A stretch of DNA of 15,222 nucleotides from Clostridiales bacterium (lineage in GTDB: Bacteria; Bacillota; Clostridia; Christensenellales; Aristaeellaceae). The stretch is taken from contig DXVG01000017.1 of NCBI GenBank assembly GCA_019409045.1, positions 1-15,222 on the forward strand, written 5' to 3'. The notes under the pieces are model-generated. The model did not search any database, was not told the DNA's origin, and was given only the letters and a program-made list of their open reading frames with translations. The translations under genes were made by a program, and so were the position numbers. Below, one piece after another: positions 4,784-11,383 of this stretch. The number at the start of each line of letters is the position of its first letter. Position 1 is the stretch's first letter.

Positions 4784-7342
4784 ATGAAGAACAAGGGGCG
4801 GGGGACGCTGCGGGCGCGGCTCAAGCTCACGCTGGTGAACATGCGGCTGAACTTCATCGCTCTGGCGGGCCTGGTGGCGCTTTCGGTGCTGGGCGTGCTG
4901 GTGATCCGCTCGGCGCTGTTTGAAAACGCGCGCGAGACGGGCACCGCGCTTGCGCGCAACTACGCGGCGGAGGAGCAGAGCGACCTGACCGTCTACGAAA
5001 CGCTGCTCTCCTTCGGCACCGTGACGCTGGACGACCGGCTGCGCGCGGGGGAGAGCGACGAGCAGATACTCGAGTGGATAGAGATGTACTACAGCCGCAT
5101 CAACGCCGTGTTGGGCGAGGACGTGGTGGACCCCTACGTCGTCCGGGAGGGCCGCATCATCGCGGCAAACCCCTGGGAGGGCGACGAGACATACGACGTC
5201 TACGCGACCGACTGGTATCGCAGGGCGATCGAGGCGGACGGCGAGATCGTGTTTACGGACCTGTATACGGACGCCATCTCCGGCGCGCCGGTGATCACCG
5301 CCGTGCAGAAGTGCGAAAGCAGCGATTGCGTGCTCGCCTTCGACATACTGCCGGAGAACATGCACTTTCTGGTGGACGACATCGAGCTGGAACAGGGCGG
5401 CTCGTTCTTCCTGTGCGACCGGCGCGGCAGCCTGATCTACGCAAAGACGGACCTTGCGCAGCCGGACGAGGAGATACAGAGCTATCTGACCGACCTGATC
5501 GCCTGTCTCGACGAGAACGGGATGATCGCCAGCTTTACCGACCTTGACGGCAATGAGCGCGCCGCCTACAGCGCGCGGATGGACAACGGCTGGTACTCCA
5601 TCGTCACGCTCTCGCACGAGAGCATACTGGGCGACCTTGAATGGCTCATCCTGTCCTACTGCCTGATGATCGGCCTGTTTTTGCTGGTTCTGATCGGCAT
5701 GAGCTGGCGCGAAATGCGCACCAACGAGCGCATCGCGCGCACGAACGAGACCGTGCGCGTGCTGGGCAATTCCTACTACGCGCTCTACCGGATCGACTAT
5801 GAGGCCGGCACCTACGAGATGATCAAGGGCTCGGACTACGTCCGCGAGCGCATACCGCCCACCGGGCCGTACGCGGACCTTCTGCGCACCGCCGGGGAGG
5901 TCATGGAGCCGGACGCGTTCAAGGACTTTTGCGACAGCTTCTCCGTGGAGAACATACGCCGCCTGGTCTCCCAGCGCGTGCGCAACTTCGGCGGGGATTT
6001 TCTCCGGCGCTTCGGCGAGAGCATGCGCTGGGTCAACGTGCGCGTGCTCTTTGACGAGTCGCTCGCCCCGGAGGAGGTCGTGCTCTGCTTTCAGGAGGTC
6101 GAGGAGGAGAAGCAGCGCAGGCTGCGCGAGCGCAAGCTCCTGGAGGACGCGCTGGAGATCGCCCGCAAGAACGAGGCGGCCAAGCAGAGCTTTTTCAGCA
6201 ACATGTCCCACGATATGCGCACGCCGCTCAACGCCATCATCGGCCTGTCGGACCTCGCCCGCAGCCACATAGGCGACGCGCAGAAGGTATCCGACGACCT
6301 TTTGCGCATCAACGCCTCCAGCAGGCAGCTACTCAACCTCATCAACGACATACTGGACATGTCGCGCATGGAGCAGGGCAAGCTCGAGCTGACCAACCGC
6401 GCGTTCGACTTGCGCGCCTGCGTGGAGGAATGCCTGGGCGCGTTCCGCTTCGAGGCGGACACGCAGGGCAAGGCGCTTGAACTGAATATGGACGTGCGCG
6501 ACGCCGTGGTGCAGGGCGACCCCTTCCGCATCACGCAGATGCTCAACAACCTGCTCTCCAACGCCTTCAAGTTCACCGCCCGGGGAGACAGCGTAAGCGT
6601 GCGCGTCACGCAGACGGAGGAAGCGCACTCCGGCGAGTACGAGAAGTACCGCTTCGAGGTCGCGGACACGGGCATGGGCATGTCCGAGGAATTTCTGCCG
6701 CACCTGTTCGAGCCCTACAGACGCGAGATGCGCTTCGGCGCGCGGCAGACCGCGGGCACGGGGCTGGGCATGTCCATCACCAAGAGCATCGTGACGCAGA
6801 TGAACGGGGAGATACAGGTCGCCAGCGCCCCCGGCAAGGGCACGACCTTCACCATCGTCCTGCCGCTCGCGCCTGTGCGCGACGCCGCAAACGAGGTCCC
6901 CGCCCCCGACGCGCCCGCGGAAAGGGCCGAGGACGAGGCGCCCGCGCTCGGGGGCATGCGCATACTGCTGGCGGAGGACAACGAAGTCAACATGGAGATC
7001 ACCACCGAGCTTCTGAGCATGAACGGCGCGATCGTCACGCAGGCGTGGAACGGCGAGGAGGCGGTTCTGCGCTTCAGCGAGGCGCCCGAGGGCGCGTTCG
7101 ACGCGATCCTCATGGACATGCAGATGCCGGTGATGGACGGCTGCGAGGCCGCAAAGCGCATACGCGCGCTGAAGCGCTCGGACGCGCGCGGCGTGCCCAT
7201 CGTGGCGGTGACGGCAAACGCGTTCGCCGAGGACGTGGCGGCCACCGTCGCCGCGGGCATGAACGCGCACGTTTCCAAGCCCATCGACTTTGCGATCCTT
7301 GTAAAGACGCTTCGCGGACTCGTCCGCGGCGCAGGGCAATAA
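4784..7342 (+). CDS. membrane hybrid sensor histidine kinase (Cache-like sensor, PAS-like, HisKA, HATPase, REC)
   Basis: An 852-residue membrane sensor kinase. Transmembrane helices lie at about 22-41 and 288-308. Between them is an extracytoplasmic region of Cache/PAS-like appearance with Cys177 and Cys182 close together. A PAS-like segment (about 325-445) and a charged coiled stretch follow. HisKA carries FFSNMSHDMRTPLNAIIGLSDL-type sequence with His476. The ATPase domain shows the N box NLLSNAFKFT (Asn593), ADTGMGM (627-633) and GTGLGM (658-663 region). A linker rich in Ala, Pro and Glu leads to a receiver (about 725-849) with Asp732, phosphoacceptor Asp778 and Lys832. There is no HPt domain; one is encoded directly upstream, three bases away. 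No strong ribosome binding site precedes the ATG, so coupling to the HPt gene is likely. The ligand sensed is unknown. Confidence 0.93.
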   Translation: MKNKGRGTLRARLKLTLVNMRLNFIALAGLVALSVLGVLVIRSALFENARETGTALARNYAAEEQSDLTVYETLLSFGTVTLDDRLRAGESDEQILEWIEMYYSRINAVLGEDVVDPYVVREGRIIAANPWEGDETYDVYATDWYRRAIEADGEIVFTDLYTDAISGAPVITAVQKCESSDCVLAFDILPENMHFLVDDIELEQGGSFFLCDRRGSLIYAKTDLAQPDEEIQSYLTDLIACLDENGMIASFTDLDGNERAAYSARMDNGWYSIVTLSHESILGDLEWLILSYCLMIGLFLLVLIGMSWREMRTNERIARTNETVRVLGNSYYALYRIDYEAGTYEMIKGSDYVRERIPPTGPYADLLRTAGEVMEPDAFKDFCDSFSVENIRRLVSQRVRNFGGDFLRRFGESMRWVNVRVLFDESLAPEEVVLCFQEVEEEKQRRLRERKLLEDALEIARKNEAAKQSFFSNMSHDMRTPLNAIIGLSDLARSHIGDAQKVSDDLLRINASSRQLLNLINDILDMSRMEQGKLELTNRAFDLRACVEECLGAFRFEADTQGKALELNMDVRDAVVQGDPFRITQMLNNLLSNAFKFTARGDSVSVRVTQTEEAHSGEYEKYRFEVADTGMGMSEEFLPHLFEPYRREMRFGARQTAGTGLGMSITKSIVTQMNGEIQVASAPGKGTTFTIVLPLAPVRDAANEVPAPDAPAERAEDEAPALGGMRILLAEDNEVNMEITTELLSMNGAIVTQAWNGEEAVLRFSEAPEGAFDAILMDMQMPVMDGCEAAKRIRALKRSDARGVPIVAVTANAFAEDVAATVAAGMNAHVSKPIDFAILVKTLRGLVRGAGQ

Positions 7343-7348
7343 CACACT

Positions 7349-7362
7349 GCCGCCCCGGCGGC
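7349..7362 (+). other. small GC hairpin after the kinase gene
   Basis: GCCGC (7349-7353) and GCGGC (7358-7362) can form a short stem with a CCCG loop, 6 bases after the kinase stop. No T-run follows, so it is at most a processing or stability element and may be chance in GC-rich DNA. Confidence 0.2.
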
Positions 7363-7387
7363 GAACAGAGAAAGGAGACAGGCGAAA

Positions 7388-7993
7388 ATGAAAAGAGACG
7401 TCGTTACCATCAGTCGTGAGTTCGGAAGCGGCGGACGGACCATCGGCCGCGAGCTCGCCGAAAAGCTGGGCTATGCGTTCTACGATCAGGAGTTGATCCT
7501 CAAGGTCGCCAAGGAGAGCGGCCTGGCCGAGCAGATCGTCGAAAAGTACGACGAGTATGCAACGCACAAAAACAGCCTGCTCTACGCGCTGGCGTTGAGC
7601 GCGGGCGCGGGGCAGTATGGCACGCTCTCCTTTGTCAACAGGGTGCAGAGGGCGCAGTCGAAGATCATCACGGAGCTGGCCGATCAGGGCAAGTGCGTCA
7701 TCGTCGGCAGGGGCGCGGACTATGTGCTGCGCGGGCGCGAGGACTGCCTGCACGCCTTCATCCACGCCGATATGGACTTCCGCGCGGAGCGCATCGTGCG
7801 CCTGTACGGCGAAACGGGCCAGAAGCCCGAGCAGCGCCTGCGCGACAAGGACGAGCGGCGCAGGCTGTACTACCGCTCCTTCACCATGCGCGAGTGGGGA
7901 GACGTGCGCAACTACGATATATCGCTCGACAGCGGCCGGCTGGGCATCGAGACCTGCGTGGAGATGCTCGCCTCGCTGCTGGAAAAGGCGTAG
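7388..7993 (+). CDS. cytidylate kinase-like family protein
   Basis: A 201-residue P-loop protein of the cytidylate-kinase-like family that is abundant in Clostridia. It is distinct from the housekeeping Cmk, and its true substrate is unsettled. The N-terminus VVTISREFGSGGRTIGRELAEKLG (5-28) holds the nucleotide-binding loop FGSGGRTIG, with Arg where a Walker A Lys would be, as is usual in this family. YDQELI follows, and VIVGRGADYVLRG (about 104-116) is the second family block. RDKDERRRLYYRSFT (about 152-166) resembles the lid region. Ribosome binding site AGGAG (7373-7377) precedes the ATG by about 10 bases. The next gene starts one base after its stop, so the two are expected to be translated together. 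Confidence 0.85.
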   Translation: MKRDVVTISREFGSGGRTIGRELAEKLGYAFYDQELILKVAKESGLAEQIVEKYDEYATHKNSLLYALALSAGAGQYGTLSFVNRVQRAQSKIITELADQGKCVIVGRGADYVLRGREDCLHAFIHADMDFRAERIVRLYGETGQKPEQRLRDKDERRRLYYRSFTMREWGDVRNYDISLDSGRLGIETCVEMLASLLEKA

Positions 7994-7994
7994 C

Positions 7995-10121
7995 GTGCGC
8001 GCGCGGGAACGCGCGGCGCTTGCCACGCTCGCGCGCGTCGCTCGCGCGCTGAACGCCGCGGGCGTGCGCTGGGCCGTGGGCAGCTCCTTGATGCTGTTTC
8101 TGCGCGGCGCCACCGCGCGCTTTGCCGACGTCGACCTTGTGATCGACCGCCGGGACGCGCAGCGCGCCCACGCGGCGCTGTGCGGCGCGCTCGCCTGCCG
8201 GGATGCGGAGCCCCAGCTCGCCTCCAAGGCGAGACTGTTCTGCTCCACGTCGTTCCACCGCTACATAGACGGCGAGGTGGAGGTCGAGACCATGGCGGGC
8301 CTTCACATCCGCGAAGGCGGGGGCGAATACCTGTACGCGTTTCGCGGCCCGGCGGACGCGGTGGACGTGGAGGGCGAGCGCGTTCCCCTGTGCGCGCTGG
8401 AGGACTGGTACGTCCTCTATCAGCTCATGCCCGGGCGGGAGGCGCGCGTGCGGGAGATCGAGGCGTTCTGGCAGAGCGTCGCGCCCAGCGCCCGCAGGCT
8501 GCGCGCGCTGCTGCACACGAACCTCGCGCCGCGCGTGCGCCTGCGGCTGCGCCGATGGCTGCTCGCGCAGGGCCGGCTCGACGCTGTGCGCAGGCGCCGC
8601 GCCCGCGGCCTGAGCATATACTACACCTCGGATACGCACGGCTACGTCTTTCCCACGAATTACGCCGCGCCGGGGGACATGCCCATGGGCCTTCTCAAGC
8701 TCGCCGCCGCGTTTGAGCGCGGAGGCGATGCGCTCGTCATCGACGGCGGCGACACCATACAGGGCTCGCCCTTCACCGCCTACGCCGCCCGCGAGGACCT
8801 GCGCCCGCACCCCTGCGCGCTGGCGCTGAACATGGCCGGCTACCGCTACGTCACGCTCGGAAATCACGATTTCAACATGGGCCTGGACGTCCTGGACGGC
8901 TATCTGCGCGCGCTGGAGGCGACGTGCGTGTGCTGCAACATACGCGACCGCGCGGGCAGGCTGCCCATCCGCCCGTGGGCGGTGCACACGCTCAAAAACG
9001 GCCTGCGCGTGGGGCTGGTGGGCGCTTGTACGCCCTTTGTGCGCAAGTGGGAAAAGCCGGAGACCGTACGCGAGCTGTGGATCGAGGACCCCATGGAGGC
9101 CGTGCCCCGCGCGCTTGAGCAGATGCGCCCGCACGCGGACGTGCGCGTGCTGATCTACCACGGCGGGTTTGAATGCGACCTGTCCACGGGCGAGCTTCTG
9201 TCCGATACCGGCGAGAACCAGGCCTGCGCGCTGTGCCGCGCGCTGGACTTCGACGTGCTGCTCGCCGGGCATCAGCACATGGCCGTGGACGGCGTGGACA
9301 TCTGCGGCACGCGCGCCGTGCAGCCGCCCGCGTCCGCCGCGCGCTTTGCCCGCGTGGATGTGGAAATGCGCCGCGGCCGCGTATCGCGCGCGACCTCGCA
9401 GCTCCTTCCGCCCGCGGGGGAGCCGCTTGCGGAGGCCGAGCGCCTTCTTAAGCCCTTCGAGGCGCGCGTGCAGGCGTGGCTGGACGTGCCCGTCGGCCAT
9501 CTGGACGCGCCGCTCCCGGCCGGAACGCCGCTGGAAAACGCGCTCAACGGCTGTCTGGTGGCAAACTTTGTAAACGCCGTGCAGCTCGAGGCCTCCGGGG
9601 CCGACATCTCCGCCTGCTCCCTGCCCAACGAGTTCAAGGGCATGGACAGGGACGTGACCGTGCGCGACGTGGTGTCCACCTACATATACGCAAACACGCT
9701 CAAGGTCCTGCGCGTCACCGGCAGCGTGCTGCGCGCCTATCTGGAGCGCACGGCGGAGTACTTCACGCTGCGGGACGGAAAGCCCGCCGTGAGCGACGCC
9801 TTCCTGCGCCCCAAGGTGGAGCACTACAACTACGACTACTTTTCCGGCATGGACTACACACTGGATCTGTGCCGTCCCGCGGGCGAGCGCGTGGTCTCCA
9901 TGCGCCGCGGCGGGCGCGAGATACGCCCAGAGGACGAGCTCTCCCTGTGCGTCAACAGCTACCGCGCCTCCGGCACGGGCGGCTACGGCATGCTGGTCGG
10001 CCTGGAGGTGGAAAGGGACATACAGTCCGACGTGGCGGAGCTGATCGTGGACTACATCGAGCGGCACGCGAGCGTCCATGTGGACCGTCACCGCTATCTG
10101 ACCACCATCCTCCCGACGTAG
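7995..10121 (+). CDS. nucleotidyltransferase-like domain fused to 5'-nucleotidase/metallophosphatase
   Basis: A 708-residue predicted two-part enzyme. Residues 1-200 look like a polymerase-beta-type nucleotidyltransferase: WAVGSSLML (Gly29-Ser30-Ser31), then DVDLVID with Asp45 and Asp47, and a further acidic strand EVEVETM near 94-100. From about 208 it is a calcineurin-like metallophosphatase with DTHG (213-216), GGDTIQG, GNHD (289-292), a YHGG His and GHQH (425-428). The 5'-nucleotidase C-terminal domain follows, with PNEFKG, HYNYDYFSGMDYTLDL and NSYRASGTGGYGM. There is no signal peptide, although many relatives are exported. The GTG start one base after the kinase stop has AAAAGG upstream. 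The only near-junction alternative start, GTG 8586, has a poor ribosome binding site, and no stop lies between the parts. Substrates of both halves are unknown. Confidence 0.8.
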   Translation: MRARERAALATLARVARALNAAGVRWAVGSSLMLFLRGATARFADVDLVIDRRDAQRAHAALCGALACRDAEPQLASKARLFCSTSFHRYIDGEVEVETMAGLHIREGGGEYLYAFRGPADAVDVEGERVPLCALEDWYVLYQLMPGREARVREIEAFWQSVAPSARRLRALLHTNLAPRVRLRLRRWLLAQGRLDAVRRRRARGLSIYYTSDTHGYVFPTNYAAPGDMPMGLLKLAAAFERGGDALVIDGGDTIQGSPFTAYAAREDLRPHPCALALNMAGYRYVTLGNHDFNMGLDVLDGYLRALEATCVCCNIRDRAGRLPIRPWAVHTLKNGLRVGLVGACTPFVRKWEKPETVRELWIEDPMEAVPRALEQMRPHADVRVLIYHGGFECDLSTGELLSDTGENQACALCRALDFDVLLAGHQHMAVDGVDICGTRAVQPPASAARFARVDVEMRRGRVSRATSQLLPPAGEPLAEAERLLKPFEARVQAWLDVPVGHLDAPLPAGTPLENALNGCLVANFVNAVQLEASGADISACSLPNEFKGMDRDVTVRDVVSTYIYANTLKVLRVTGSVLRAYLERTAEYFTLRDGKPAVSDAFLRPKVEHYNYDYFSGMDYTLDLCRPAGERVVSMRRGGREIRPEDELSLCVNSYRASGTGGYGMLVGLEVERDIQSDVAELIVDYIERHASVHVDRHRYLTTILPT

Positions 10122-10147
10122 CGCGGTGCAACCGGAAAATTTCGAGC

Positions 10148-10155
10148 AAACGTTT
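10148..10155. promoter_or_regulatory. candidate operator core AAACGTTT
   Basis: A perfect 8-base palindrome centred on CG lies 11 bases upstream of the -35 box of the transporter operon, within GCAAACGTTTTTTG. LacI-family operators and catabolite sites often have such a CG-centred core, but the flanks are only partly symmetric, so this is a weak prediction. Confidence 0.35.
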
Positions 10156-10166
10156 TTTGTTACATG

Positions 10167-10195
10167 TTGACTTTTGTGGGAATATCTGCTAATAT
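10167..10195 (+). promoter_or_regulatory. strong extended -10 promoter of the sugar transporter operon
   Basis: TTGACT (10167-10172) and TAATAT (10190-10195) are separated by the ideal 17 bases, and TGC directly precedes the -10 box. Transcription should begin near 10202. The surrounding 150 bases are clearly more AT-rich than the genes. No intrinsic terminator of the preceding gene is seen before it. Confidence 0.85.
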
Positions 10196-10197
10196 TT

Positions 10198-10219
10198 TGT
10201 TGCAAACCGATGCGCAACA
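10198..10219. repeat. inverted repeat TGTTGC-N10-GCAACA over the transcription start
   Basis: Six-base perfect arms (10198-10203 and 10214-10219) sit three bases after the -10 box, covering the expected start of transcription. A repressor bound here would block initiation, so this is a plausible operator. No regulator gene for it is in the window. Confidence 0.45.
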
Positions 10220-10297
10220 CTTCTGACAAACTGCCGATATGTACGGTTTCGTCCGTGCGCAGAGCGCGGATAAAATAAAAAAACGGAGGGTCAGATC

Positions 10298-11290
10298 ATG
10301 AAGAAAGTCCTTACACTGGTTCTGGCGGCGCTGCTGGTACTGTCCGGTATTTCCGCGCTTGCGGAGGGCTGGGAAATCGTCGTCGTCCCGAAGGACGCGT
10401 CCAACCCCTGGTTCGTGCGCATGGAAGTCGGCGTCAACGAGTATGCCGAGGCGCACCCGGAGAACACCATCTATCAGCGCGGCACCCCTGAGATCGACGC
10501 GACGCTGCAGGCGCAGCTGGTGCAGGACCTGATCGCGCAGGACGTGGACGCCATCTGCGTGGTCCCGGTCGACCCCGAGTCCCTTGAGCCGGTGCTCAAG
10601 CAGGCGCGCGACGCGGGCATCGTGGTCGTCGCCCACGAGGGCGCGTCCCTGGTCAACGTCGATTACGACATCGAGGCGTTCAACAACGCGGCCTACGGCG
10701 CCTTCATCATGGAGAACCTCGCGCAGGCCATGGGCGGCGAGGGCATCTACACCACGATGGTCGCGCATGTGACCAACGCCTCCCACAATGAGTGGGCGGA
10801 CGGCGGCGTCGCCTACGCGCAGGAGAACTATCCCGACATGGTGCTCCTGGAGGAGGAGCCGCGCGTCGAGTCCGAGGACAATGGCGACGTGGCCTACAAC
10901 GTGGCCAAGGAGCTGTTCAAGAAGTATCCGGACCTGAAGGGCATCATGGGCACTTCCTCGTTTGACGCCCCTGGCGTCGCCCGCGCCATTGAGGAGCTGG
11001 GCCTGACCGGCAAGGTGTTCACCTCCGGCACCGGCATGCCTGCCGACAACGCGGAGCTGCTCAAGAGCGGCGCCGTGCAGTCGCTGACGCTGTGGGATCC
11101 CGCGCTGGCAGGCCAGGCGATGATCGCGCTGGCGGAGAAGCTGCTGGCCGGCGAGGAGATCACCACGCCTCTGGACCTGGGCGTCGAAGGCTACGGCGCG
11201 CTTGAGTTCCGCGAGGGCAGCGAGACCGTGCTCGAGGGCGAGGGCTGGATGGTCATCACCGCCGAGAACGTGGACAGCCTCGGCTTCTAA
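10298..11290 (+). CDS. sugar-type ABC transporter substrate-binding protein (LsrB/RhaS-like)
   Basis: Extracytoplasmic binding protein of the periplasmic-binding-protein family 4 type, 330 residues. The signal peptide has KK, a hydrophobic core (4-18) and an ALA cleavage site after residue 22; no lipobox Cys is present. The mature part has VVVPKDASNPWF (28-39), the core QLVQDLIAQDVDAICVVPVDPESLEPVLKQARDAGI and the C-terminal ALEFREGSETVLEGEGWMVI, as in LsrB and RhaS. AI-2 contact residues as I recall them from Salmonella LsrB are largely changed: Glu114 for Asp, Ser162-His163 for Asp-Gln, Thr219 and Ser221 for Pro and Ala. A pentose, deoxysugar or related ligand is therefore likelier than AI-2. 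Ribosome binding site GGAGGG (10285-10290) precedes ATG 10298. It is the first gene of the operon. Confidence 0.9.
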   Translation: MKKVLTLVLAALLVLSGISALAEGWEIVVVPKDASNPWFVRMEVGVNEYAEAHPENTIYQRGTPEIDATLQAQLVQDLIAQDVDAICVVPVDPESLEPVLKQARDAGIVVVAHEGASLVNVDYDIEAFNNAAYGAFIMENLAQAMGGEGIYTTMVAHVTNASHNEWADGGVAYAQENYPDMVLLEEEPRVESEDNGDVAYNVAKELFKKYPDLKGIMGTSSFDAPGVARAIEELGLTGKVFTSGTGMPADNAELLKSGAVQSLTLWDPALAGQAMIALAEKLLAGEEITTPLDLGVEGYGALEFREGSETVLEGEGWMVITAENVDSLGF

Positions 11291-11313
11291 GCACCGTCGC
11301 ATTGACCACATTC

Positions 11314-11362
11314 TCCCCATCCCTGCCGGTTCATTTGAACCGGCAGGGCTTCCAAATGGGGA
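11314..11362 (+). other. long intergenic hairpin between binding-protein and ATPase genes
   Basis: A perfect 13-base inverted repeat (11321-11333 with 11336-11348, arms CCCTGCCGGTTCA and TGAACCGGCAGGG) is extended by an outer 7-base stem TCCCCAT/ATGGGGA (11314-11320 with 11356-11362) after a 7-base bulge on the 3' side. No T-run follows. Such hairpins after binding-protein genes commonly protect the upstream mRNA or limit read-through, giving more binding protein than permease. The ATPase ribosome binding site GGAGGTG (11369-11375) starts seven bases later. Confidence 0.8.
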
Positions 11363-11383
11363 AATACTGGAGGTGTCGGACAC

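Noticed and set aside
3029..6268. A 1079-codon minus-strand open frame under the signalling genes
   Set aside because: Same cause: it mirrors well-supported plus-strand genes, which share a register, and has shadow composition without motifs or a ribosome binding site.
7617..7994. Upstream extension of the fusion gene frame into the kinase gene
   Set aside because: The extension translates to Ser/Arg/Cys-rich sequence without similarity to any domain and overlaps the real kinase-like gene. The GTG at 7995 starts the sensible protein.
8586..8630. Separate start for the 5'-nucleotidase at GTG 8586
   Set aside because: There is no stop between the domains, and the only upstream AGGG is about a dozen bases away and weak. 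A fusion read from 7995 is simpler, though internal initiation cannot be excluded.
10240..10258. Short hairpin ACGG/CCGT in the transporter leader
   Set aside because: The stem is only four pairs and has no conserved riboswitch features that I can recognise.
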